Assembly: GCA_023391285.1 (NCBI GenBank)
Contig: JAEWBF010000039.1
Coordinates: forward strand, 62,001-126,000
DNA: 64,000 bases
DNA from: Verrucomicrobiota bacterium
GTDB taxonomy: Bacteria; Verrucomicrobiota; Verrucomicrobiia; Opitutales; Opitutaceae
Direction of reading: 5' to 3'
Numbering within the stretch: the first letter of the stretch is position 1; each line of letters starts with the position of its first letter. The notes under the pieces are model-generated. The model ran no database searches, had not been told where the DNA came from, and worked only from the letters and a program-made list of their open reading frames with translations. Below, in pieces: positions 9,003 through 18,759 of the stretch. The translations under genes were made by a program, and so were the position numbers.

Positions 9003-9932
9003 TCAGAGCGCGAGCCGTCGTCGCAAAGGGAGCACGAGACGGCTGTTGAACCAGATGCGCGGGAAGGAACGATCTCCGCGGCCGGAGCGATAAAACTCGT
9101 TGATGCGCCAGCGCACCGAGATGTTTTCGCGGAGCGGTATCTGTCGCACGGAGACGGAGTCGGCCAGCGGAGTGTCGAAACGCTGATCCGCGTGGCAGTG
9201 CACGCCGCTGCCGTCGTGGCCGATATTGCGGACGAGCGACTGGGTGGGGAAGAGCGTAAGCCCATCCTGGGCGAGCCAGGAGGCATACCAGCGAACGGCC
9301 CACGATCGGATGCGGCCGGCGCGGTTTTCCAGGAGCTGGCGGTGAAAGTCGGCGTGTCCCTCGATATTGAACTTTCGGATACGGTGGGGCGTATCGAGGC
9401 GGGCGAGGTGGGTGTCGATGTTGTCGTCGTAGTGCTGCCAAGCCCGCCGCCACGTGGCCCAGCCCCAGCAGGAAAGAACGCGGAGAAACACGGTGCCGGC
9501 GGAGCGAAGCCCGAGCGGATACATGTAGCCGGAAAGGTGCATCACGCGCGGCTCGTTCGCGTAGAGCGCGAGACCCCGATTCATGAATTCGAGAAAACCG
9601 GGCGAGGTGACGATGTCGTCTTCGAGCACGATCACTCGGTCGTGTTCGTCGAGAACATGGCGGATGCCGGCGAGGATCGAGGCGGCGAGGCCGCGATTCT
9701 CGGATGCTTCGATGAGCGTCACCTGCCGGGACCATGGCTCACTGCAAACAAGCGCGCGGGTGGCGGCGATTCGTTCACGATCGGCGGTGGAGGCACCCGG
9801 CTTCGGTCCGTCGGCGAACACGTAGAGCGGCGTGTCGGCGACGAGGCGATTACGGGCAAGCGCCTCCAGTGTCCGACGAGTATGGTCGGGACGATTGTAG
9901 ACGAAGAGAGCGACGGGGGCGCAGGCGGCCAC
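9003..9932 (-). CDS. Glycosyltransferase (GT2/GNT-I-like GT-A fold)
   Basis: A 309-residue protein. It opens APVALFVYNRPDHTRRTLEA, which is typical of a group of bacterial GT-A enzymes distantly related to eukaryotic GNT-I. The metal motif is VIVLEDDIVTSPGFLEFMN near residue 98. LSCWGWATWRRAW near residue 150 is another conserved block of this group and probably binds the acceptor. The start is GTG at 9932, since no ATG precedes the homology. It lies just after the Wzt gene (39 bp) and before the acetyltransferase (5 bp). Substrate unknown. Confidence 0.75.
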   Translation of the reverse strand: MAACAPVALFVYNRPDHTRRTLEALARNRLVADTPLYVFADGPKPGASTADRERIAATRALVCSEPWSRQVTLIEASENRGLAASILAGIRHVLDEHDRVIVLEDDIVTSPGFLEFMNRGLALYANEPRVMHLSGYMYPLGLRSAGTVFLRVLSCWGWATWRRAWQHYDDNIDTHLARLDTPHRIRKFNIEGHADFHRQLLENRAGRIRSWAVRWYASWLAQDGLTLFPTQSLVRNIGHDGSGVHCHADQRFDTPLADSVSVRQIPLRENISVRWRINEFYRSGRGDRSFPRIWFNSRLVLPLRRRLAL

Positions 9933-9971
9933 GGCGGAAGGAAGCGGAAAGGAGTGAAGCGAAGGAGAAAC

Positions 9972-11273
<1,302 letters not shown>

Positions 11274-11300
11274 GAGCTTCGGTAGATCGGGAGCGGAGGT

Positions 11301-12173
11301 TTAGACGGTATCGATGAACGTCCGGGCGGTGCGCTGGAAGCTGAGCACGCCGAAGAAAAACAGGACGATCGCGACACCGATCGAAAGCGCCACGTAAGGC
11401 AGGGGCATTGCGGGGGAACCGAAGAAAAGGGAGCGGACGTTCTCGACGATCGCGGCCATGGGATTGAGGGCCGCGATCCAAGACGCGTTGGGGAATTTCT
11501 CGAGAATCCGGCTGAACGGAAAAATCACGGGCGTGGCATACATCCACAGCTGGATCATGAAGCCGGTGAGGTGTTGAAAATCCCGATACTTCGCCGTGAT
11601 CGAAGCGAGGGTGAGACCGACGCCGACGGAGAGGAGCGCGGTGTGAACGATGATCAAGGGCAGGCACGCGAGAGCGAACAGCACTTGGGAGACCGGCACC
11701 TGCACGCGATCGGTGGCCATATAATAGCCAAGCACGGCAAGGAACGTGCAGAGCTGAATCGCGATCGCGATGCAGCTGGAGACGGACATGGCCAGCGGCA
11801 CGATCAGACGCGGAAAATAGACCTTCCCGAACAGGGCGGCGTTGTGCAGGAGCGCGTGGCTGGTGGTCGTAAGCAGATTGGAGAAATAGGACCACGCGAG
11901 CATTCCGGAGAGATAGAAGAGCACGGGAGGAATGCCTCCCGTCGAAACTCCCAGCACCCGGCTGAAGACGAGAGTGAACATCAACGACGTGAGCACCGGG
12001 TTGATCATGAACCAGGCGGGTCCCAGGATCGTCTGCTTGTAGCGCGCGATGAAATCGCGCCGGACCATCAAGAAGACGAGGTCCTTGTATTGGACGATGC
12101 CGCGCCAGTCGATGTGCAGCCATGACTGGTTTGGACGAATAACGATTTCGTCAGTGGGATTGAGCACACTCAT
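11301..12173 (-). CDS. wzm: Polysaccharide ABC exporter permease (Wzm-like, ABC-2 type)
   Basis: A 290-residue ABC-2 permease. An N-terminal amphipathic segment is followed by LVFLMVRRDFIARYKQTILGPAW, a hallmark of Wzm/TagG permeases, and then six predicted membrane spans (for example at residues ~60-80, 95-115, 135-160, 170-195, 205-225, 255-275). With the Wzt ATPase it forms the channel that moves undecaprenyl-linked glycan to the periplasm. I prefer the ATG at 12,173 (MSVLNP) to the TTG four codons earlier. The start overlaps the end of the O-antigen-ligase-like gene by 23 bp, so the two are co-translated. Confidence 0.9.
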   Translation of the reverse strand: MSVLNPTDEIVIRPNQSWLHIDWRGIVQYKDLVFLMVRRDFIARYKQTILGPAWFMINPVLTSLMFTLVFSRVLGVSTGGIPPVLFYLSGMLAWSYFSNLLTTTSHALLHNAALFGKVYFPRLIVPLAMSVSSCIAIAIQLCTFLAVLGYYMATDRVQVPVSQVLFALACLPLIIVHTALLSVGVGLTLASITAKYRDFQHLTGFMIQLWMYATPVIFPFSRILEKFPNASWIAALNPMAAIVENVRSLFFGSPAMPLPYVALSIGVAIVLFFFGVLSFQRTARTFIDTV

Positions 12174-13638
12174 TGGTTGAGACAAGAGAGTCAGCGAAAA
12201 GGACCGGGAGTTTCCCTGATGCAGGAACCGTCCACGCCACCGCGGCGAGGGCGAGGGCGTTGAAGTGAATGGCCGGTATCTGCAGGGGGAAATCGATCAG
12301 CGATTGCAGAAGGACGGCGACGAGGGCGGCGGCGGCGCCTGCGCCCAGGTAGTCGCGGCTTGGAGACATGCGAAGGCGGACAGCCGCAGCGATCACCGCG
12401 CCGCCGAACAAAATCGCCCATCCGCTACCGCCGACGGCACCCCATTCCACGAAGCCTTGGAGCAGATCCTGGTGGGTGAATTGAATCGTGAGGAAAAATG
12501 TTCGAGTGAACGGATCGATGGAGTGGTGCGCGGCGGCCGCGGTCCAGCCGCCCGGGCCCCAGCCGAACCAGGGGCGGTCGGCAATGGCATGCACGGCGGC
12601 GGTATAAGCGGCGCCACGGTCGCCGAGTGGATATCCGCTGTGATCCGACGGGATGAATAAATCGTCGCGCATCAGCCCGCGCCATTCGGTCTCGGGCGGA
12701 GGGGGAACGAAAGCGCCGCGACCGGTGAGCTTCTCCCACGACAGCAAATTCCAACGGAATTTTATTTCATCAATGCGAGTGGCGCCGAACGCGACGACGG
12801 TGAGCGTGAGAACGATTCCGATTGCCACGAGTGCGGGCCGCAGGCCGCGGACATTACCAAAGACCCGCCAGATGCCGCACCAAAGGCAGAAGCCGACCAG
12901 CACGATTGCGGCGATGACTTGCGGCAGCCGCGAGATGTGGCCGGAGTGCGCCGCAAGGATTACGGCCGTGCAGGCAAGGGCGAGGCCGATTCCCATTTTC
13001 GCGACGGCACGGCTTTGGATTCCAAGCAGCGCGAAGGAAAAACCGAGAGGCCAGACAGTGTTTAGATAGGCGCCGGCCGAAGTGTGATGAAAAAACGGCC
13101 CGAAAAAGGCGCCCGGCATGCGATGACTTGGAAGCCAGTAGATGCCGCGGGCGCGGGTGGCGTTTTGGATCAGCCCGATCACGGCGACAACGGCGCCCGC
13201 GATCAGCATGGTCCAGAGGATCGACCGGCGCCAGGAAGCGTCGCGCGCCAAGTCGCAGAAGGCGAGAAACGCGACGGCCGCGACGAATGCCCAAGTGAGC
13301 AGGAGCGGGAAGCTTTTTGGCACGACACTATTCGGCCAACGTGAGACGATTCGCGCGAAATGCGCGCGGGTGAACGCGGGCATTTCCGGCGGCGTCAACA
13401 GCAACGTCCAAACGATGGCGGACACCAGGATGAGAGCCACCGCGATGGCCGCCGGCCAGGGCGGGAAGCTCCAGGCTGATCCGGCAGCGGCGCTCAAAAG
13501 CCACGCCATTCCGCCCGCCCCTGCTAGTGCGAGCAGGGTTTGGAATGGAACAAGCCGCGTGGCGCCGAAATACAACGGCGCGACCGCGAGCGCGGTGAGC
13601 ATCGTGAGGCCCGCGAAGGTTCGCAAAGCTTCGGCCAT
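12151..13638 (-). CDS. O-antigen ligase / polymerase family membrane protein
   Basis: A 495-residue polytopic membrane protein with about 12 hydrophobic spans and one large periplasmic loop (about residues 285-400). The loop holds FGWGPGGWTAAAAHHSID and QFTHQDLLQGFVEWG; H-x-D/H-Q-D...E-W-G is the pattern in the Wzy_C/WaaL family. These proteins either ligate finished chains to lipid A-core or polymerise repeat units. Next to an ABC exporter with a Wzt C-domain, ligation is the more natural role, but sequence alone cannot separate the two. The ATG at 13,638 follows the Wzc gene by 53 bp. Confidence 0.78.
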   Translation of the reverse strand: MAEALRTFAGLTMLTALAVAPLYFGATRLVPFQTLLALAGAGGMAWLLSAAAGSAWSFPPWPAAIAVALILVSAIVWTLLLTPPEMPAFTRAHFARIVSRWPNSVVPKSFPLLLTWAFVAAVAFLAFCDLARDASWRRSILWTMLIAGAVVAVIGLIQNATRARGIYWLPSHRMPGAFFGPFFHHTSAGAYLNTVWPLGFSFALLGIQSRAVAKMGIGLALACTAVILAAHSGHISRLPQVIAAIVLVGFCLWCGIWRVFGNVRGLRPALVAIGIVLTLTVVAFGATRIDEIKFRWNLLSWEKLTGRGAFVPPPPETEWRGLMRDDLFIPSDHSGYPLGDRGAAYTAAVHAIADRPWFGWGPGGWTAAAAHHSIDPFTRTFFLTIQFTHQDLLQGFVEWGAVGGSGWAILFGGAVIAAAVRLRMSPSRDYLGAGAAAALVAVLLQSLIDFPLQIPAIHFNALALAAVAWTVPASGKLPVLFADSLVSTNECAQSH

Positions 13639-13691
13639 CGATCAAAGGCGATTCGGTTCAAGGGAGGAGCGCGGGAGGGGAACCGCGATTC

Positions 13692-15845
13692 TCAGTGAGC
13701 GGCGCTGGTCTTGGCGTAAGCTTGGTAATACTCCCGACCATACGCGCCATAGCCTTGATAACCGCAGGCGCGGAAGCGCGACTCCGGCATTTGATTGATG
13801 ATGAGGCCGAGAACCTTGACGCCGGTTTCGTGGAGCTTGCCGAGCGTTTTCCGAACGTTGTTGAGACGCACCGAGCCGAATTTGCAGACGTAGATCAGTT
13901 CCTTGCAGTAGCGCGAGAGCAGCAAGGCATCGGGGAAGACGGCAACCGGCGGGGTGTCGAGAAGGACGAGGTCATAGCGCTCGAGCAGGCGCTTGAGCAT
14001 GCCGGAGGTGACGAAGCGCTCGAGCGTCTCGGTCGGGTTCTTCGCGACGCCGCCCGACGGGAGCAGATCGAGATTTTCGGTAAAAGCGATCGTGGGCGCT
14101 TCGGGCAGCTTGCCGTCAACCGCCGCGGCGGGGTTGAGGCACTGAATCCAACCGTTGCTCACATCGACGCCGAAGTAGCGGTGAAGCACGGGGCGACGAA
14201 GATCGCAGTCGACGAGAAGCGTGCGGCGGCCGTGCGCGGCGAACACCGCGGCGAGGTTGCTGGCGGTGAGACTTTTGCCGTCGCCTGGCATGCTGCTGGT
14301 GCTGATGATCGCCTTCGGGAAGGCTTCGGTGGAGTGGATATCGATCGAGCTGTAGATTCCGCGATATGCTTCGGTGAGACCATCGTCCTTGTGGAGCCGA
14401 TACACGTGGGCGCGTTCGATCTCGCCGAGCCCGTCGATCGATTTCACCGCGCCCAGCAAGACCGCGCCAAGCGAATCCTCGACGTGTGAAACGGTCTTGA
14501 TGCGCGTGTCGAAGAAACCGAAGGCGAGCGGCACGAACACGAACAAGCCGACGCCGAGGAGGCTGGCTTTCATTGCAATACCGGCAACGCCATCGCCGAC
14601 GGCAGCACCGGGCACGTAAGCCGGATCGAAGATCTTGATATTGGTATTCTCCATCTGGCTGGCGACGGAGGCCTCGTTGAGGCGATCGACGACGCGGGCG
14701 TAGGTGGCGCGCTTGGTGGCGGCATCCTGCTCGAGGAATTTGTAATCGACGGAAGTCTTATCGAGCTGATGGGCCATACCCTCGGCGAGCTCGAGTTCCT
14801 TGCGAAGGCGAACCTCGTGCTGGGCGGCGATGCGCAAACGGGTCTCGAGATTGGCGATCGCCATCGCGGTGGCCTCATTGAGGAGCCGCTGCGTTTCGTT
14901 CATTTCGAGCTCGTTCTGAATCATCCGCGGGTGGAGTCGCAGGTATTTCTCGGAGAGGAGAAGGCGCTGCGCATTGAGTTCGGACAAGCGGGTGCGAAGT
15001 GCGCTGACCTGGCCGAATCCTCCGATTTGCGGGATTTCGTGAAGGTCTTTTCCGTCGCGGCGATACTCGTCGATCTTGTCGAGGACGGAGCGCATCTCGA
15101 CCTGCTCCATCTGCGCCTGCACGAGGGCGGTGCCGACCGTGCCCACTTTTTGGAGAACGACGTTCTGGTTTTCACCGAGCGCGGCCACATTGTATTTCGC
15201 GCGGTATTCTTGGAGCGACGCTTCGACGGCTTCGACCTGCGAGCGGAGCTCCTCGGCTTGATTGCGGAGGAAAATGATCGCGGAGTTCGTGCCGCTGTTG
15301 GCGCGATCGAGATTGTAGTCGATGTAGCGACGCGCGAAGCGATTCGCGATGAGCGCGGCCGCTTCCGGGTTCCGGTTGGTGACGCCGATCACGATGATGG
15401 TCGTGTTACGACGCGGGTGAATCGTAAGGTTGGGCCGAATGATTTCCGCGAGGCTCGGGACGGGCTTGTCGAGATTTTCGATGTCGCGGTAAGGCCGCTG
15501 GATTCGCTCGGTCTCCTCCCGGTTAAAGGAGGTGAGCACGTAGTCGAAGAACGTCTGGCTGCGCAGCTGTTCGGCGTGAATGTTGAGCTCGGTGGCGCTG
15601 CGGACACCGGTTTCGACGACTTCCTGGATATTCAGCACGCGGTCTTTGCGCGATTCGAACAGCAGGCTGACCTCGCTGTAGTAGACAGGATCCTTGGTGG
15701 GCTGCAGCGCGACAAAGGCGATAGCGGCGGCAGCACCGGCGAGGAGGCCGATCAACCAGCGCTCCTGAAACATCTGCAGGACGTCGCGGGCCGTAATACG
15801 AACGGCGGGTGCCGGCGGAGCGGCTTTTTTCGAGGAGGAAGGCAT
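13692..15845 (-). CDS. wzc: Wzc-type polysaccharide co-polymerase / tyrosine autokinase
   Basis: A 717-residue fusion. A first membrane span near residue 30 leads into a periplasmic Wzz-like domain with long coiled coils (roughly 60-410), then a second span near 430. The cytoplasmic BY-kinase domain has Walker A SSMPGDGKS (~517-525), Walker A' LLVDCDLRRP (~543) and Walker B LVLLDTPP (~626-633). The C-terminus carries a tyrosine cluster (YQGYGAYGREYYQAY), the autophosphorylation sites. Such proteins set chain length and work with Wza in export. The ATG at 15,845 starts MPSSSKK; an earlier frame start at 15,899 overlaps Wza. In this locus it coexists with an ABC exporter. Confidence 0.92.
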   Translation of the reverse strand: MPSSSKKAAPPAPAVRITARDVLQMFQERWLIGLLAGAAAAIAFVALQPTKDPVYYSEVSLLFESRKDRVLNIQEVVETGVRSATELNIHAEQLRSQTFFDYVLTSFNREETERIQRPYRDIENLDKPVPSLAEIIRPNLTIHPRRNTTIIVIGVTNRNPEAAALIANRFARRYIDYNLDRANSGTNSAIIFLRNQAEELRSQVEAVEASLQEYRAKYNVAALGENQNVVLQKVGTVGTALVQAQMEQVEMRSVLDKIDEYRRDGKDLHEIPQIGGFGQVSALRTRLSELNAQRLLLSEKYLRLHPRMIQNELEMNETQRLLNEATAMAIANLETRLRIAAQHEVRLRKELELAEGMAHQLDKTSVDYKFLEQDAATKRATYARVVDRLNEASVASQMENTNIKIFDPAYVPGAAVGDGVAGIAMKASLLGVGLFVFVPLAFGFFDTRIKTVSHVEDSLGAVLLGAVKSIDGLGEIERAHVYRLHKDDGLTEAYRGIYSSIDIHSTEAFPKAIISTSSMPGDGKSLTASNLAAVFAAHGRRTLLVDCDLRRPVLHRYFGVDVSNGWIQCLNPAAAVDGKLPEAPTIAFTENLDLLPSGGVAKNPTETLERFVTSGMLKRLLERYDLVLLDTPPVAVFPDALLLSRYCKELIYVCKFGSVRLNNVRKTLGKLHETGVKVLGLIINQMPESRFRACGYQGYGAYGREYYQAYAKTSAAH

Positions 15846-15874
15846 GGTGATGTAGGCGGAAGGTTGAAGCGCGG

Positions 15875-16516
15875 TTAGAAAAGTCGCTCGGGAACCCAAA
15901 TGCGGTCTCCGGGAAACACAGCGAATTCGCGGCGACCTGAATCCCCGCGTTTCCGCCCTGAAATCATCCGTTCCACATCGACGGTTGTGACCTCTTCCTT
16001 TCCGTCGGGTTTGCGGCGAATGACGCTCACCGCGTCTGATTTGGCGGTCGGGGTAAATCCGCCAAGACGGGTGATCAAATCAACGATGTCCAAACTGGTC
16101 GTCTCTTTAGGGAACTGAAAGTTTCCGGGAGAACGCACGGCACCGAGCACCGAAACTTCTCGGATGGCGTAAGTGCTGACCGCGAGCGAAACGAGCGGCG
16201 ACTTCAGCAACTCCCGCGAACGATAAAGGTTTTCCAGTTCCATTTCTGCTTCGCGCACGGTGAGACCGCCGAGTTTCACCTCGCCGATCATCGGCAGCCG
16301 GAGGATCCCGACGGAGTCGAGACGCTGTGCCGCGGACATGTCCGGTTCTGCGTAGACATTGACCGAAACGGAGTCGCCGGGAACGAGACGATAGGACGGG
16401 TCCGTGTTGTTCTCGGGCGGTGGCGGAGTGCCCATATTGGACGGCACGCCGGCAGGCGGCACCTGGGCGAAAGCCAGCGAAGCCAGCAATGAAAATGCGA
16501 GGAAGCGGGAGGTCAT
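15875..16516 (-). CDS. wza: Polysaccharide export outer-membrane protein (Wza-like, short)
   Basis: A 213-residue secreted protein. Residues 1-18 form a signal peptide (MTSRFLAFSLLASLAFA). A Poly_export domain follows (YRLVPGDSVSVNVYAEPDM, residues ~45-130) and then a SLBB domain (ISVLGAVRSPGNFQFP-type block near 135, ending with FPGDRIWVPERLF). No lipobox is visible, and the protein is shorter than E. coli Wza (about 380 residues), which has further domains and a C-terminal helix forming the outer-membrane pore. Here the separate barrel protein upstream may supply the pore. It begins 10 bp after the barrel gene and ends 29 bp before wzc. Confidence 0.88.
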   Translation of the reverse strand: MTSRFLAFSLLASLAFAQVPPAGVPSNMGTPPPPENNTDPSYRLVPGDSVSVNVYAEPDMSAAQRLDSVGILRLPMIGEVKLGGLTVREAEMELENLYRSRELLKSPLVSLAVSTYAIREVSVLGAVRSPGNFQFPKETTSLDIVDLITRLGGFTPTAKSDAVSVIRRKPDGKEEVTTVDVERMISGRKRGDSGRREFAVFPGDRIWVPERLF

Positions 16517-16526
16517 GGCGCGTAGA

Positions 16527-17798
16527 TCAGAACGTGTAGGTGGCAGCGACCCAGACGACGTGCCGCTCGTAGTCGGCGATGGGCGAGTTGGAGTCGGTTG
16601 CACGCAGACGGTAATTCGCCGAGGCGGACCAAGCTTGAGTGATTCGGTAGCTCGCCGCGACATGCGCGGTGAACGCGTCATCGCTGCGTGTAACGGTCCG
16701 GTAATCGCGCTCCTCGTAACCGATGGAGGCGTTGAGCGACGTGAAATTTCCGACGGATTGCGTGATGCCGATTTCGCCGGAGGTCGTTTCGATGGTCAGA
16801 TCGTCGATGGAAAGTTCCAGCGCGCGGCGAGCTTGCACATACAGCTGCGTGCGTTCGCGCACGTGCCAGCCGAGACGAGCGGCCCCGAAGAAGCGGCTGC
16901 CGCCGGTGTCGGCGATACCGGGCGTTTCAGCTTCCTGGTAGCCGAAGGAGAGCGAGCTATCGACCTTCGGAAAACGTGACGAGGGGAGGAACGGCCCTTC
17001 GATGTTCACCGCGAAGATGGATCCGGCCGCGCGTCCTTCCTGGCCGAATACTTCAGCGCGCGAGCGATGCAGCACACGATATCCGTAACTGATGGAGCCG
17101 CGCACATCGTGATAGATCGGGCGGGAGAGCGAGACCGAGTAAATGTCGCTCTTCTGGTCGAGCGGAATGCCGACGACGTTGACGCCGGTGGATTCCACAT
17201 CGAGCCGGCGGTAGCGTGCTTCGAAGGTCGAGCCGCCCAGGAAATCGGAATAGCGGAAAGCGGCGGTTCCCTCCCACGTCTCGCGATCGTTGAAATGGTG
17301 GCGATCCTCTTTTCGATAGGAGCCGCCGAATGCGAGGCTGGTCTTCAGACCGGTGGGGAAAAGCGTGTTGAGCCGCGAGAGTAGGGTCTTCTCGCGCATG
17401 CGGGCATTGACGTCGTAGTTCACGTCGGTGCGTTCGTCGTAACTGGTCTCGAACGTGCCGGAGGCGATCGTGGATGCCTCGGGCGGCAGACTGAAGCGCA
17501 CCGAGGTGAAGAAGTCCTCCGAGTCGAGCTCCTGAAAATCGTTGTAGCGGTTGATCCGCAGCCCGGCGTCGCTGTCGAGTTTCAACTGTCCGGCTTCACG
17601 GCGATAGATGAGGCGCGGTTCGAGCGTGAAGATATAGTCGTCCGCTGGATTCAATCCGCCGAACACGCGCGAATCATACATTGCACGTCCGGTCGTGGAG
17701 AGGAGGACTTCGCCGCGGGCGAATTCGGCAAAGCCGAGCAAGCTGGACGTCAGCGCGGTGGCGGCGGACGACAGCAAGACGAATTGGGAGACTTTCAT
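16527..17798 (-). CDS. Outer-membrane beta-barrel protein of the polysaccharide locus
   Basis: A 423-residue protein with a signal peptide (~residues 1-29, cleavage near FARG|EV) followed by many alternating amphipathic strands. It ends in an aromatic residue (VWVAATYTF), which is the outer-membrane insertion signal. Repeated segments such as SISYGYRVLH, SSLSFGYQEAE, LNASIGYEERDY and ASANYRLRATDS are barrel strands. Related 'BBP2_2/EpsL-like' barrels occur in exopolysaccharide operons and may form the outer-membrane exit channel. It lies between the NusG-like regulator (148 bp gap) and the Wza gene (10 bp). The export role is inferred from context. Confidence 0.75.
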   Translation of the reverse strand: MKVSQFVLLSSAATALTSSLLGFAEFARGEVLLSTTGRAMYDSRVFGGLNPADDYIFTLEPRLIYRREAGQLKLDSDAGLRINRYNDFQELDSEDFFTSVRFSLPPEASTIASGTFETSYDERTDVNYDVNARMREKTLLSRLNTLFPTGLKTSLAFGGSYRKEDRHHFNDRETWEGTAAFRYSDFLGGSTFEARYRRLDVESTGVNVVGIPLDQKSDIYSVSLSRPIYHDVRGSISYGYRVLHRSRAEVFGQEGRAAGSIFAVNIEGPFLPSSRFPKVDSSLSFGYQEAETPGIADTGGSRFFGAARLGWHVRERTQLYVQARRALELSIDDLTIETTSGEIGITQSVGNFTSLNASIGYEERDYRTVTRSDDAFTAHVAASYRITQAWSASANYRLRATDSNSPIADYERHVVWVAATYTF

Positions 17799-17946
17799 GC
17801 GTTATGTATTGAGTTGGGCGAAGCGAGCTGGACGCCCACCGAATCGCCTGTTCCTGACAAGCTGCCGCCCGAGCGCGCTCCGAGAGGAGCGAACCGAGCG
17901 AGCAATTTCTCCCAATGGAGGGGAGTGTCACCGGCTGTTGGACCGA

Positions 17947-18531
17947 TTATCGGGCAAGTGGTGCCGCAACGTTTTGCAGAACGAGCGGACGGATTCGCTG
18001 CGCACTACTATCCTGCGGAACGGAGACGAGGTGCTGGGCCATGACGCTGACTTGCACATCCCGCCCGAGCAGGGTGAGCAATACGCGCACCCGTTCGGTG
18101 CGCGTGTCGAACGAAAGAACGCGTCCTTCCACATCGCGGAAGCAGCCGCCGACGATGCGAACCCACGTGCCTTCGGTGAATATCGGCTGGCCTTTGTCGG
18201 CGTCGTTCAAGCGAACGTGCGAACGCAGGAACTCGATGACGCGATCCGCCACCACCGGCGGTTCCGCGCCAAAACTGACCACGCCCGTCACCCCGGTCGT
18301 GCTCACGACGTGACGCAATTGCTGCGGATATTCGAAACGTGCAAAAAGGTAGCCGGGGAAGAGCGCTTCGGCCAGGGCACTCACGACGCCGCTGCGCCGC
18401 ACGCGTATGCGCGGCGCGAATACATCGACTCCCACCCGGCGGTGCAAATTCAGCGCCGCGACGAACTCACGGCGCGATTGCGTCCGGAGGCAATACCAGC
18501 CAACGCGGGAGATTGTCTCGGGTGAGTTCAT
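17947..18531 (-). CDS. NusG/RfaH-family specialised transcription antiterminator
   Basis: A 194-residue NusG paralogue. The N-terminal NGN domain begins VGWYCLRTQSRREFVAALNL and contains the ALFPGYLFARFE block (~residues 75-85) that binds RNA polymerase. The C-terminal KOW region reads TEGTWVRIVGGCFRDVEGRVL (~130-150). Such RfaH/LoaP/UpxY-type factors let RNA polymerase read through long polysaccharide operons. It is the first gene of an ~18.5-kb minus-strand operon, as expected for a dedicated antiterminator. The start is ATG at 18,531; the earlier frame start at 18,597 adds no family similarity. The housekeeping NusG would be expected in an rpl operon, not here. Confidence 0.82.
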   Translation of the reverse strand: MNSPETISRVGWYCLRTQSRREFVAALNLHRRVGVDVFAPRIRVRRSGVVSALAEALFPGYLFARFEYPQQLRHVVSTTGVTGVVSFGAEPPVVADRVIEFLRSHVRLNDADKGQPIFTEGTWVRIVGGCFRDVEGRVLSFDTRTERVRVLLTLLGRDVQVSVMAQHLVSVPQDSSAQRIRPLVLQNVAAPLAR

Positions 18532-18759
18532 GACGGCTGCGGACACACCACGTGGCTTGTCCGCCGCCAAGGCTCGATTCGCTCTAAGTGTAGGCAAGAG
18601 CGTTCCCCGGTCCTGCGCCCCCGATCAGGGATTTCCTTATGCAGATCTGGGTGCATGAGCCGAGGGCCGAAGCAGGCCCTGATACAATAGGCCAAACGCG
18701 AACTGACGGTATGCTCGTGGTGTCGGACCGCCGTTCACAATGAGAGGGAAAACATACCT
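18532..18759. other. Divergent intergenic region at the head of the polysaccharide locus
   Basis: 228 bp separate the starts of the NusG-like gene (minus) and the glycosyl-1-phosphate transferase gene (plus), so it should hold both promoters and the leader of the long operon. A -10-like TACAAT is at 18,683-18,688 on the plus strand, without a good -35 match. A GGACA...TGTCC hairpin around a CCACGTGG palindrome lies at 18,541-18,562 in the minus-strand leader. I found no clear match to the E. coli ops element (GGCGGTAGCGTG). Confidence 0.35.
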
